NCBI GenBank assembly: GCA_029834535.1
Contig: JAQMWT010000193.1
Span: 1-32,914, forward strand
Origin: Chrysophaeum taylorii
Lineage: Eukaryota > Sar > Pelagophyceae > Pelagomonadales > Pelagomonadaceae
Direction of reading: 5' to 3'
DNA length: 32,914 nucleotides
Below are positions 1 through 9,387 of this stretch, piece by piece. Positions within the stretch are counted from its first letter, which is position 1. The number at the start of each line of letters is the position of its first letter. The notes under the pieces are model-generated. The model did not search any database and was not told where the DNA came from. It worked only from the letters and a program-made list of their open reading frames with translations. The translations under genes and the position numbers were made by a program.

Positions 1-121
1 CTGCTCGTCCCAGGATGCCGGAAGAAATCGCTCACATTCGCCTCTGGTTCCATCCTAAAGGTAATGCCATTGTTGAGCTCACCTTCGCACTGTCTCCGCT
101 AATCGAATTGATCTATCCACT

Positions 122-540
122 GTGGTCGACTACCAACCACTGGATGTATCTACTGGACAGTTTGACCCCTTAGTTGCCATGGTTGACGCTGACAATGCCC
201 CTTCCTTAGCACAGGAAGATAGGAAATCTACCACCGGGTTTGTCTTCTATCTTTTCAACTGCCTTATTGGTTGGAAAAGCAAATTCAACCGATTGTCTCC
301 TGCTCAACTCACGAAGCTGAGTTGATTGCCCTCAGTATTTGTGCTGATGAAGCTGTTTGGCTAGCAAAGCTGCTGTTGGAACTCTCCTTTGTCGTCAACC
401 CCACCTTCTACGTCAACAATGCTAATTGTGAGAACACCGCTGACCCTGTCGACTTCGATGACAATGACAACCCAATTGCTGAAAGAGTATGCGCTTCATC
501 AATACGAGTCCATCATGTTCCCGGCAAGCTGAACGGGCGG
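122..540 (+). pseudogene. Ty1/copia Pol fragment, RNase H domain
   Basis: This is the 3' end of a copia-type polyprotein covering the RNase H domain, which degrades the RNA strand during reverse transcription. Visible signatures are an Asp in MVDADNA (about 180), the copia-typical RKSTTGFVFYL stretch followed by a GWKSK-like segment, then STHEAELIAL with the catalytic Glu (about 310-340) and an AVWLAKLLLEL helix. The first part (122 to about 285) and the second part (about 271 onward) lie in different frames, so a one-base indel sits near 280. Downstream, YVNNANC stands where the family usually has a catalytic DN, so that Asp appears replaced. The 5' part of pol lies outside the window and I found no LTR after it. 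The assignment is safe at family level; the copy is dead. Confidence 0.75.
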
Positions 541-844
541 ATGGTTTTACAAGGCCACTTGCTGCTGAGTTCTCCACTTTTCGTTCTCTACTCGGTATGC
601 ATCATGCTTCTGACGACAAGCCTTTACAGGATTGAAGATACCTAACTCTAGTGACCGCAACGTCGTTAAACTAGCCCTGGCCTTACCTTCTCTTGCCACA
701 TTTTTTTTGTACACGGGCGAGTGTTGTTCATGTCTTTTCTTGACACTCCCGTGGCCGCGGCATCTCACTAGTCGGTTGAAGGACAGTCCTTTCTCGCTCT
801 CCACGGCCGAACCTTCCCCCAGGTTGTCGCAAAAGCAACGAACC

Positions 845-1486
845 ATGACTGCTACAACTGCAACCACACTGACTGCTGCGTTTGCACCGACACTAGCCGT
901 GCATATCTCACCTCAGTCGCTGACGACGTTCCAGGACGGCCTCAGTATTGACTATGCTGCTTACAAGCGAGGAATCTCTCTCCTTGAGAACTTCCGTGTC
1001 CCTGTCACCCCATTTCTCTCTTCTTTTATGCGAGTGGAACTCACACTGACCTATGAGTCTACTGACTTTTCATTGGTTGTAGACCTGACCACATTCATGT
1101 CCATGCGCTTACCCATTACTATACTTTGGGAAGCTGCTCCTGCTATTGCTTCTATTGGCTGCTACAGATGCCCCAAACGCGAACGCTTCATTTTGTCGCT
1201 TTCCTTTTTTTTTACGCAGTGCCTCAACGATCGTGGACAACCGACTTTCCTAGTCTCGACCACGTGCAGTTCCAAGGCACAAACACCTCGTGAACTCCCC
1301 ACTGAAGTGCCGAGTCACCTCAACACGGACGACCATAAGAAGAATGGTCACATCCCCATTATCACAACACCGATCAGTTTACTTGTGACTCGTGTTCGAA
1401 CACAGAGTCGCACAGCTCAGGCTATACAAGCCATCCATTCAGCATTTGATTACTACTGTTGCTCGATCGCGTGTACAACATCTTAA
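845..1486 (+). CDS. Unrecognised ORF, 213 codons
   Basis: This open frame starts at an ATG (845) and opens with a Thr/Ala-rich run. A non-ATG upstream extension to 632 is possible. I recognise no domain, and it has no clear signal peptide or membrane segment. It lies just downstream of the copia RNase H fragment, where an LTR and then another element's leader or Gag could lie, so a decayed Gag start is one option. A chance open frame is equally plausible. Confidence 0.15.
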   Translation: MTATTATTLTAAFAPTLAVHISPQSLTTFQDGLSIDYAAYKRGISLLENFRVPVTPFLSSFMRVELTLTYESTDFSLVVDLTTFMSMRLPITILWEAAPAIASIGCYRCPKRERFILSLSFFFTQCLNDRGQPTFLVSTTCSSKAQTPRELPTEVPSHLNTDDHKKNGHIPIITTPISLLVTRVRTQSRTAQAIQAIHSAFDYYCCSIACTTS

Positions 1487-1596
1487 CAACTACGCGTCAT
1501 CCTCTGATGATACAGAGCCGCTATTACTCCGGGATGTAATGTTCGGCCACACTTATGTTCAGGCAGAACATTAAGGCTTCCTGCACCCCTTTTTTT

Positions 1597-1880
1597 CCCG
1601 GCGTAGGTTGGCACCTATTCGCCTCCCGGGCGGGCCGGTTGGCAGCCGGAACGTTCGCAGTGGGACGGGGTATGGCCGGGGGGCGCAGACGGAAGGTTAT
1701 CGACGAGTTGGTTGTCAGTCACATCGCGGTCTCCCGTCGCATGGCGACAAGCTTGATGATCACTCTCCGCCGACCCACCTTTCGGCGCCCCTCGTCTACA
1801 GGCCCGTGATTCCGGACTGGCTCCTGCCGGTCCGGCCTGGCTCCCATGCTCGGGAGAGGTCTGAAGTTAGTTAGTTAGTT
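1597..1880 (+). repeat. SINE-like repeat, copy 1 (5'-truncated)
   Basis: This copy belongs to the dispersed repeat present six times in the window. It starts inside the family at CCCGGCGTAGGTTGG, so about 70-80 bp of the 5' end are missing. It ends with GGTCTGAAGTTAGTTAGTTAGTT, the family's (GTTA)n tail. Loss of the 5' end with an intact 3' tail is what target-primed reverse transcription produces. I found no target duplication for this copy. Confidence 0.8.
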
Positions 1881-2689
1881 CTACACAATCAAATAGTCCT
1901 CTGATTTGTACCTACGCTCATCATCATGGTCTAGCGCGTCCCGAGGTATCTAGCACTATACACTTTACCTTTCTCGTGTAGTTCTAGATGCCGCCTGTCG
2001 TGTTCTGAGGATATAGGGAACATACCTTTTCATTCCCCGAATTAAATAATTCCAGACGTTCACGATGAGACGGGATGGTTTCCCAGGTGACTTACCACTG
2101 CTTGCTAAATGCTCTGCACTGCCCTCGTATCTGTCTTTAACAACGAGGACAGCACGGTGTGAATAACACAGCGTTTTCTTAAAATAAAACGTGCAAAAAA
2201 TAAGAGAGCTAACCCTAGGATAGGGGGGTACTAACCCTAAACCCAATTTTGTATCTCTAGAAATTGAACTTGTTGACCAAACTTGACCGACCCCTTTAAA
2301 AATCCTCCAAATATCCCGCCCTGATTATTTGGCCAACTTTATTTCTGTATAGAACGGGTCTTAGGAGGATTTTCAAATAATCCTGTTGATGGAATCAACA
2401 GCTACGAATCGAATAATCCGACCGACCGACCGACCGTCCGTCCGTCCGTCCGTCCGTCAAGTATAGAAAAATAAAGGGCCGGCGCGGCAGGGCTTTGGTT
2501 GAAAAAGAGAAAAGAAAGTTAGAAAGGGGGGGGGGGAGGTTTAAAATGGAGTTGAACGGTGAAGGAGACTGGATTTGTTGCTGCTGCTATTGGATTTTTG
2601 TTCCATGCTTAGCTTCTGCTTGCGCGCGCGTTCCTGTATTATTTTTTGTTTTGTGTTTCGTTTCGTGGTAGTAAGACGTAACGCTCCTA
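1881..2689. other. Gene-free, AT-richer stretch
   Basis: No convincing gene is seen. The stretch is visibly richer in A and T than its neighbours. It holds interlocked inverted repeats (2299-2382), a CCGA/CCGT microsatellite (2418-2458) and a G11 run at about 2526. It may be an LTR or untranslated tail of a lost element, but no boundary is visible. Confidence 0.5.
2418..2458. repeat. (CCGA)n/(CCGT)n microsatellite
   Basis: About four CCGA units are followed directly by about six CCGT units, a compound tetranucleotide repeat with a single switch of the fourth base. Confidence 0.9.
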
Positions 2690-3145
2690 CCCCACAAAAC
2701 CACACATATCCTTCATGCAAGACACACACCCTCCCCTCTTAGCCAACTAACTAACTCACTAACTATCTAATTTCAGACCTCTCCCGAGCACGGGAGCCAG
2801 GCCGGACCGACAGGTGCCAGTCCGGAAATCACGGGCCTGTAGACGAGGAGCGCCGAAAGGTCGGTCGGCGGAGAGTGACCATCAAGCTTGTCGCCATGCG
2901 ACGAGGAGACCGCGATGTGACTGACAACCAACTCGTCGATAACCTCCCGTCTTCGCCCCCCGGCCATACCCCGTCCCACTGCGAACGTTCCGGCTGCAAA
3001 CCGGCCCACCCGGGAGGCGAATAGGTGCCAACCTACGCCGGGAGGGCGGATGCCCTCGCAAGGCTCAGGATTCATGAGGCACCGTCCTCCACCGCAACCG
3101 CGGTCAGCGATCAGGGTAAGGGTCCCCTCTTAGCAGTCGACCTTT
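2690..3145 (+). repeat. Non-LTR-like tail repeat, copy split by a SINE-like insertion
   Basis: Bases 2690-2743 and 3123-3145 together match the 3' flank of the PD-(D/E)XK-type ORF at 11360-11436: a C-rich stretch with CATCCTTCATG, then CACACACCC, CCCCTCTTAGC, AGTCGAC and TTTAAAGAC. In this copy the SINE-like element 2744-3122 interrupts the repeat between CTTAGC and AGTCGAC. Only the terminal part is present here, as expected of a strongly 5'-truncated insertion. Confidence 0.65.
2744..3122 (-). repeat. SINE-like repeat, copy 2 (full length)
   Basis: This full-length copy of about 379 bp lies on the minus strand. On the plus strand it begins with the complement of the (GTTA)n tail and ends with CGATCAGGGTAAGG, the complement of the 5' end. 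It is flanked by a perfect 12-bp direct duplication, TCCCCTCTTAGC (2732-2743 and 3123-3134). The duplicated target belongs to the tail repeat also seen at 11.4 and 11.6 kb, so the host sequence is known independently. Confidence 0.9.
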
Positions 3146-3283
3146 AAAGACGCAACGAGAGTTATGAAGTATTGACGTGGACACAAGTGGGGGCGAGCGA
3201 TAGGGGTGGGGCGTGATTGGTGTCGGTTCGTGGCAGCGTGGGAGGGAGGATTGGTGCGGTCGCGGGTGTGGCTTTCTGTCTTT

Positions 3284-3820
3284 TTATTCGAGGCGTGTTG
3301 TGGGTTCGGGGGTCGCATCGCTTGGCATGGCGCTTCTTTGAGCTTCGAGGTCAGCGACGCGGCGGGCGTAGGCGTCGCTCGCTTTTTCGGGGTTCCAGCA
3401 GCGGTTGTTGTCGTAGCCGTGGAGCCACGCGTGCAGGTCCGCGTTGTGGCGAAGCTTGACGAGCGCGTCGATTGCGCGGTCGTCTTTCATCAAGAAGCGG
3501 AGGCGGGCGCGTGTGGTCACGCGGGAGACGAGGACGTAGAAGACCACGAGCGTCATCCACTGGAGTTTTTTGCGGTGCGGGAGGTTGATGACGAGGCGCG
3601 GGAGCGTGCGACCTTGCAGCTTGTAATCTGTGAAGGCGAAAGCGAGCGTGTACGTGTGGCACCTGACTTTTGGGGTTGCGTCGTCGGCGCGAATGTCTGC
3701 TAGGGCTCCGGCTTTCTTTCCGCCGGCGCGGACGTGAGCTGCTACGGCTCTTGTCGTGGCGTCGAGGGCTCCGGCTATCTCGACGGCCCGGTCGTGTCGA
3801 AGACGATCGGCCGTGTCCAT
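3284..3820 (-). pseudogene. Pif1/Helitron-type helicase C-terminal fragment
   Basis: This 178-codon minus-strand frame resembles the last helicase motifs of the Pif1/RecD-like superfamily 1B. AFAFTDYKLQGRTL (motif V-like) is followed by LVINLPHRKK and FYVLVSRVTTRARLRFL (motif VI-like, ending in the usual SRV). The ATPase half with the Walker motifs is absent, so it cannot be a working helicase. It lies between the tail repeat (3145) and the broken end of E1 (about 3890), and its origin (host Pif1 family or Helitron) is undecided. It is not a close copy of helicase units A and B, which have KSQGQT and YVALCR instead. Confidence 0.55.
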
Positions 3821-3973
3821 CTTTCAGGTGCTTCACGGAATCTATGACCGTGGTCAGCTGGGTGCCCATGTCGTTGAGTCTGCTCTGAATCTCATGAGCG
3901 GCGCTCAACCGAGAGTGGCATTTGAACTGCCATCATCGCACGACTGGGCATCTTTCGTCTGTCGACTCTCCCA

Positions 3974-4918
3974 TCATCCTCGAGAGAGAGGTTTTTTATC
4001 GTTTCCGATGTACTTACACATCGCCACATAGTAGTCATCGGGTTCGCGGGTGCAAATGACGAGGTTCCCATGTTCATCCTTGTTGTGGGTCGAGAGGAAA
4101 AATCCACAATCCTTGCATGTGAGCTCGTACCGCTTTTTTGGATTCTCCTCTAAACGTAACGATTCAAACTTCGACTTCTTATCTTTCGGTCCCGAAGCAA
4201 GCGTTCGGCCTCCGCGTCCAGATGGCGGTTTCTGCGGCTTCCCGCTCGACGGGTTCGGCGAATTGCGGCTGCTGTTCCGCTCCGCCAACGCGGTCGCGAA
4301 ATCGTTCTCGAGCCACGTAATCAGTGACAGCGTCGCCGTAAACGTATTATACGTAGTCGGGTTCCCGCTGCGCATGGTTCGCACACAGGATTTTAATTCG
4401 CTGGACACCAGTCCACGTATCAAATACGAAATGATCTCAACGTCATTGAGGTCTCGATTGGCCGCAGAGCAGTAGGCCATCGCCTCGCTCTGGAATTTGG
4501 TGCAATAAGTGTGCACAGGGCGTTCCCCAGGTCGTTTCAGAACGGTCGCCTGGGTCGTACCATGAAGTTTTCGTAGTAATTCCTCTGTCGTCATAGGCAA
4601 AGGGCAACTCGATCGGAAATATCTCAAAATCTTGAGGCAGTACTCCCTGTTCAGTCGTCGTAGTCGTCGTACCACTGAACCGTACTCATCATCGTCGATA
4701 TCCCGACGTAAATACAAAGACGCTGGATGGTCAAGATCCTTGCACGCGTCCTTGTATTTCTTCAAGTGTTCCCGGGAAATCGGTGCGACTGTGTCACGCA
4801 AGCTTACTGGCAGTAGGTACCACAGCTTTTCCACGCTAAAATGGTCTTCGGCTAACGTACTCATCCCTGCGTCTGCATCTAAATCGAACTGGTCCTGGTC
4901 GCGACCATCAAGAACCAA
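3974..4918 (-). pseudogene. E1 Gag core with atypical Cys/His motif
   Basis: A 314-codon minus frame forms the structural Gag part of E1. The order of segments matches E2 Gag: a start like FDLDADAG, an HPASLYLRRD-like segment, an LNREYCLKILR helix, TTQAT, a helix with an EAMAYC core, and PTTYNTF. At the C-terminus (about 4050-4117) lies C-x2-C-x6-H-x10-C, which is not the usual retroviral knuckle spacing. The frame stays open upstream of 4918 as far as the stop at about 4975. Gag would package element RNA in the cytoplasm. I assign it from the E2 comparison and the linked PBS/LTR rather than from a recognised database domain. Confidence 0.6.
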
Positions 4919-5195
4919 TTTAAACGTTCCAGTCTTTAATCCGGAGGTTGATCGCCGATCCTTGCTGCGATCGTGTTAAGCTAGCACGCTGGCGAACCGG
5001 TCAGTGAAGTCCATGAGGAACTTCTGGTTGTCGATCTTCCCGTCGCTATGCGTCTCCTTATCTTCGTAATCATCGTCATCATAGCGCGGCTTCCTAACTT
5101 CCGCGCGTGTTCGTAGGCGGCGGCTCTTCCTCGGGTCGGGACCCCGGGCTGCTCGCCCGCCTCGATCGACTCGGTGTACGATATTCGTCCCTTTC

Positions 5196-5657
5196 TCAGG
5201 TCAATAAATCTACTCGATCTTGAAGTTCATCGGATCGAGCATGGAGTTCTTCTGCTCGAGAGTTCGCTTTCCGCACTTGCTCTCGTAGCTCTTCTGCCTC
5301 CTTCCGGCGTAGTCGCTCCTTTCGGTCGCTTTCTTCCGCGATCTGCTGTAGAAGTCTCTCTTGCGAACGTTCGTTTTCTCGGCGTAACGTGCGTAGATGA
5401 GCTTCGTAGAACTCGTTCATGTTCGTTGCATCCCGGGTTCGTGCACGCGTTGACGGAGCTGTCGGTTGCCCCTCCGCGGGCGCTTCCACCGGTTCACCGT
5501 CGTTGTAGTCCAGCTCTTCTTCATCGTTATCAACCTCGGTCGCGTGATCCTCATCATCGTTATCATCATCTTCGTCGTTCCGCTCGTTCGTCACCTCGGG
5601 ACGGCTTGACGGTTCGGGTTCTCGTATCTGCTCGTCAGCAGCATCATCTTCTTCCAT
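5196..5657 (-). pseudogene. E1 Gag N-terminal coiled-coil segment
   Basis: This 153-codon minus frame starts with MEEDDAADE. It has an acidic first half (runs of D and E, about residues 25-55) and a heptad-rich charged second half (RRENERSQERLLQQIAEES onward, to about residue 150) that should form a coiled coil. E2 Gag has the same layout: an acidic/Pro-rich start, then a long E/R/Q coiled coil, then the core. Between 5196 and 4918 the frame changes at least once; coding-like sequence continues in another frame (for example a DNQKFLMDFTDRF-like stretch near 5000). The protein is therefore broken in two or three pieces. Confidence 0.5.
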
Positions 5658-6106
5658 ATCGGCTCCGGCTCGCTCTAATCGGCCAAAGTCAGAACGGGTC
5701 CAAAATGGTTGGGTCGTCGTCGTTCTCGTGTTCCTTCGACTCTGGGACTTCTACTCGTCCACGACACGCGTAATCTCGTCGCAGCGTGCGTCTTCCACCG
5801 ACCGATCTATCAGTCCGGTGGGCGGCAGAATACGTCTCTGCCCGGCAATCAATGCCTCGGTGAGTTGCGATCTCACTCCGCTCGCCTGCGGCAGCGGTAC
5901 CCGGGTTGCGCGTCGGCTCAAACCGATTCGCGCGTCGTCACCTCAGACGACTAACGAATACGGCCGGGGAACTTTCCCACGGCGATGGTCCATCTTGACT
6001 CTTCGTCGGCGCGCTTGATCGGGGCGCGCGCGGTTTGTCCGGACCGTGTAGAGAATGCAAGATGCACTCGTCTGCTGCGACCGATATGGTCGCTCGAATC
6101 TCGTAT

Positions 6107-6116
6107 TCCTCCACCA
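6107..6116 (-). other. E1 candidate primer-binding site
   Basis: On the minus strand this is TGGTGGAGGA, placed two bases (GG) after an LTR terminus ending in CA. TGG is expected because it pairs with the CCA end of a tRNA. The same ten bases with the same GG spacer occur in E2 at 22187-22196. The matching tRNA is not identified. Confidence 0.5.
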
Positions 6117-6118
6117 CC

Positions 6119-6236
6119 TGTGGCGTAACAGGAAATTATGCCTACCTGGCGCACCTTCGAATCTAGGCTCGCCACACTGTGGCGTAACAGTAAATTATGC
6201 CTACCTGGCGCACCTTCGAATCTAGGCTCGCCGCTC
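6119..6236 (-). repeat. E1 LTR terminus with 59-bp tandem duplication
   Basis: Two direct repeats of 59 bp (6119-6177 and 6178-6236) begin with TGTGGCGTAACAG and differ at only a few positions. The TG at 6119 is the complement of the CA that ends the LTR next to the primer-binding site. The far end of the LTR was not found between 6236 and 6500. Confidence 0.55.
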
Positions 6237-6529
6237 GCGTCCGTGCCCTTGATGGAGTCACTGGACGAGGAAGGCCGTTCTCTCGCCAAACAACCACAAA
6301 CAACTTCCGTGCCTGGTCCTCACAACTTAAGGATCTGCTGTTGCTTTATGATTAAGATATTATCGAATCGCAGAAATCAGGGTGACACATGTCGCGGAAA
6401 AGGAAGATGTCACAGAGAAAACTGACATCATCAGAACGGAGTAGGGTGCCCCTGATAAGGGGGGGGCCCTAAATGAGGGGTAAGCCTTACGAAGCGGGAG
6501 TTGCTGCCACAACTGCTGTCTCGTCACGC

Positions 6530-7680
6530 TAGCCGCGGAATGGCGGGCCTTCGAACGACCATCGAAAACAGCACGCCTACACCGCGCATCAGCTGCTTCC
6601 CGTTGTTCTATCCGCCTAGCTTCACGACCTCAACCAGAAGAAGAAGCAAGACTGCAAAGAACGCCGAGCCAGTTGCTTTCAATTTTAGAAGAGTACGTTC
6701 ATCGGAAAGTAGACGTCGAATTCGCGCACCGGCAGCTGAAACACACGCGGGCTGTGATATACGGGAAGCCAGAGGAAGATGTTAGGGCAGTACTTCATCT
6801 CGAGCAAGCATGTGCCGCTGCTGGCGTCAATCTCAAATTCATCTGGGTCGACGCAGCGAAGGCGAAATCCATGCATCTAGATGCCGAGAAGCTCAAATTC
6901 GGGCGGGAACAGGAGCGCCTGTTGAAAGGGAAGCTCATCAAGGAGAAGGCCCGGTTTGATCCTACGACTGTTCCTATCCAGTGTATGACGATCTTGGCGA
7001 GGACATACGATTCGCCATCGCCTACTCGGTGAGCTTCCAATTCGCAAACGAGTTCCTTCCAGATAGCTCGAACGTGAACTTCGGTGATTTTACCCACACC
7101 AAGGCGGGTTGCTTGGGCGGGATTATCAAGCTGGATCCGAGCCAGCGGGTCGTGTCTGTGGACTTCGTGGGCTTTGCTGGGATGAACGAAAGCATGGAAA
7201 CCTGGAATGCTCTTACCAAAACGGCGCAGAAGTATCATAGCGAAGCGTACAACAACGACGCCGGGACACTGGTTGTCGACAAATCTCCCTCCGCTCTCGC
7301 ATCGATTCGCGAGAATCTCGACCAAGCGAATCCCTGTATATGCTCCTTGCGTCGCATGATCACAGTGTCGACTGGTGGCCCCAAGGGGATCGCGGACGAG
7401 TACAACGCCGCCACCAGCGCGTGAAATCCGGCCCAGCTCGAGCTCGCCAAGCAGAACATGTCGCCAAAGTTGCAAGCATTGGTTTCCGCTTTGCTCGAGA
7501 CTTTCAGGCTCCTCCATTCGCCCATGTGAAGAAAACCACTCAGCTGCGCTTAGAAGCAGGCGAGAAGTGCGCAGTTGCTGGGTGCTTCATGGGACTGCCA
7601 TCGCAGCACAGGCGTTCACGCTTCCGGCAGTTTATTCGCCTACAGTGCGCTGCCGCGCGCTCAGGGAGTTGATGTAGCCG
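6530..7680 (+). pseudogene. Mutator-like (MULE) DDE transposase, broken
   Basis: Coding-like sequence runs from EWRAFERP (about 6539) through PSQLLSILEEYV to about 6960. It then changes frame and continues as YDDLGEDIRFAIAY and FGDFTHTKAG (first DDE Asp, about 7080), with a later VVDKSPSAL (second Asp, about 7280) and ICSLRRM. This matches the spacing of MULE-type transposases, which cut and paste DNA through three acidic residues. An in-frame TGA at 7422 is followed by more coding-like sequence (NPAQLELAKQNMSPK) up to another TGA at 7527. The C-terminal part is split by the SINE-like copy 7692-8057 and may resume at about 8070. No terminal inverted repeats were found. The MULE assignment is by motif pattern only. 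Confidence 0.5.
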
Positions 7681-7691
7681 ACCAGCAAAAC

Positions 7692-8057
7692 TAACTTAAC
7701 TAACTTCAGACCTCTCCCGAGCATGGGAGCCAGGCCGGACCGACAGGAGCCAGTCCGGAATCACGGGCCTGTAGACGAGGGGCGCCGAAAGGTGGGTCGG
7801 CGGAGAGTGGTCATCAAGCTTGTCGCCATGCGACGAGGAGACCGCGATGTGACTGACAACCAACTCGTCGATAACCTTCCGTCTGCGCCCCCCGGCCATA
7901 CCCCGTCCCACTGCGAACGTTCCGGCTGCCAACCGGCCCGCCCGGGAGGCGAATAGGTGCCAACCTACGCCGGGAGGGCGGATGCCCTCGCAAGGCTCAG
8001 GATTCATGAGGCACCGTCCTCCGTCGCAACCACGTGGTCGGCGATCAGGGTAAGGTT
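7692..8057 (-). repeat. SINE-like repeat, copy 3 (full length)
   Basis: This 366-bp minus-strand copy is flanked by a 12-bp direct duplication with one mismatch, GACCAGCAAAAC (7680-7691) and GACCAGCGAAAC (8058-8069). The tail here is a short, irregular CTAACTTAACTAACTT on the plus strand. It interrupts the transposase-like sequence that flanks it on both sides, so it is younger than that transposon. Confidence 0.9.
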
Positions 8058-8069
8058 GACCAGCGAAAC

Positions 8070-8411
8070 AACTGCCGAGAATCCAAGTGCAAGCCAATTC
8101 GCAACCCACCGCGCGAAGTTAAACGCCGCCTTGGCAAATGACTCTTCAGAACCATGCTGCGCCTGCCCATGTCCCGACGAGGGCAAGGCGCTGTTCATAG
8201 CGGTAGTTTCCACTCAGACAAGATGCGGCGTGCTATTCTTTCGCGTGCGGCCATCTTTCTTGCGCATGCGACGATCTTTCTTTTTCTTGCGCATGCGGCC
8301 CTTGTTCTTTCGCATGTGACCATCCTTAATACCTCGCGTGTCTTCCATCATCTACCTGAGTGCACTTGTATGCCCCCATTCACTCGCACGCACAATTCCC
8401 TTAGCTTACAA
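8070..8411 (+). other. Possible transposase tail and imperfect 20-30-bp repeats
   Basis: Right after the duplicated target, a frame reading AENPSASQFATHRAKLNAAL (8080-8140) may continue the transposase. From about 8222 to 8325 four imperfect units share a CTTTC..GCRTGYG core (TCTTTCGCGTGCGGCC, TTCTTGCGCATGCGAC, TTCTTGCGCATGCGGC, TCTTTCGCATGTGACC). No further gene is seen. Confidence 0.35.
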
Positions 8412-8439
8412 AATTGAGGCCTCCGGGGAGGCCTCAATT
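8412..8439. repeat. Perfect 13-bp hairpin
   Basis: AATTGAGGCCTCC (8412-8424) is followed after two G by its exact complement (8427-8439). It lies in a gene-free stretch. It could be a terminator or a transposon-end hairpin, but the CTRR end expected of a canonical Helitron is not found just after it. Confidence 0.85.
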
Positions 8440-8842
8440 GGTCATTCAGCCGAAGAAGGGCCTTAACTCGGAAGTTCACCGACGAAAAGCACTGGGTGAC
8501 CAGCAGTGCCCCGCAGCACTGCCCCAGCCCTGACTTAGAGTATATGGCAGATGGGGCAGGCACCTGCCTTTCTGGTTCTGGCGAATGGACCAAGCAGAGT
8601 CCCGGCGAGGGCCGCGGGGCACCGGGGCAGGCCAAGGCTCCGCGTCTATTGTCACGGCGCGGCGCAATTGCCCGAAGAGCAGTCGAGGATCGCCACGTGC
8701 CACAATATGAAGTACACATCTGCTGGCACGAGCAACTCACTAGGCCCGGCGGCCGTTTGCAACATCCATTGCGCTGGTAACACAGGCGCGCACCGCCGTA
8801 GCCCGCGGGCGGGCATCAAAATACAAGAAGTACTTGAAATTG
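8440..8842. other. No gene recognised
   Basis: Short open frames exist on both strands here, but none shows a recognisable domain or support from a second copy in the window. Confidence 0.4.
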
Positions 8843-9136
8843 CCAGTGATGTGACATTTACCCATAAAAAATTCCTTGGTCAACCTTCGAGTCACATCGC
8901 TGGTTCCGCTTCGGCAAGCAGGGTCACATTACTGGTTTCTAAGAACCTGTGATGTGACCGCTTTTTCGTGTCGCGCTGAGCTCCGTCCTGGAACACGTGA
9001 TGTGACCCGAGTCGACGAGTGATGTGCCTATTTGTTGTTAGGGCAAGTGATCTGTGTTCGGAGACCCGACAAATGTAGAGAACCAGTGATGTACCATTGG
9101 AACGAGTGATATGACCTCGAGAACCAGTGATGTGAC
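8843..9136. repeat. Array of spaced GTGATGTGAC motifs
   Basis: Roughly ten copies of (CCA)GTGATGTGAC or close variants occur in under 300 bp, mostly direct, with two or three in inverse orientation (for example GAGTCACATCGC near 8889). The first and last copies are the most alike: each is CCAGTGATGTGAC followed by an R-TTTACCCA stretch. Spacing is irregular, about 20-50 bp, so this is a cluster of binding-site-like motifs and not a simple satellite. Confidence 0.7.
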
Positions 9137-9379
9137 GTTTACCCAATAAAGGGTAATAAATAACGAATTGTCAACAGCAGTGGGAGTACGACAGGCGTCC
9201 AAAAGAAGTGATTCCGATGAAAATGGAGATGCCTCTGCGCCCGCCCGAAAATGGAAGTGAAGGTACGGTCGTCGAATCACAGGAAACATCGTCGAGTATA
9301 TGTGGCTGGGTCGTTTAGAGATCGGACCTTATCAAAAATCGTCGTTTCGAGAAAATCGCCTTCAAAGGATTAACGTCCG
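9137..9379. other. No gene recognised
   Basis: This short stretch lies between the GTGATGTGAC array and unit A. It holds only short frames with no recognisable product. Confidence 0.4.
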
Positions 9380-9387
9380 ACAAGTGC

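Larger units (their letters stand above)
3890..6236 (-). mobile_element. Retroelement E1: LTR start, leader, Gag (truncated)
   Basis: On the minus strand, in element order, this holds an LTR terminus at about 6119, a candidate primer-binding site (6107-6116), a leader of about 450 bp, a coiled-coil Gag N-terminus (5657-5196), a Gag core with a Cys/His motif (4918-3974), and then a break near 3890 where the helicase fragment begins. Protease, reverse transcriptase and integrase are absent. The Gag core is homologous to that of E2 by shared order of motifs, so E1 and E2 belong to one family. The element is dead from truncation and frame breaks. Confidence 0.7.

Noticed and set aside
2773..3075. 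A similar open frame (GVGWHLFASRAGRLAAGTFAVGRGMAGG...) seen in several SINE-like copies
   Set aside because: It is open in copies 2 and 3 but shifted in copies 1 and 6. The copies differ in ways that do not favour synonymous change, and GC-rich DNA opens frames by chance. I treat the repeat as non-coding.
6795..7517. 240-codon minus-strand frame
   Set aside because: It is the antisense shadow of the transposase-like plus-strand sequence, which carries the recognisable motifs.
8412..8439. Canonical Helitron 3' end
   Set aside because: The hairpin is there, but no CTRR lies 5-12 bases downstream.
8843..9136. CRISPR array
   Set aside because: The repeats are too short, irregularly spaced and in both orientations, and the window is eukaryotic.
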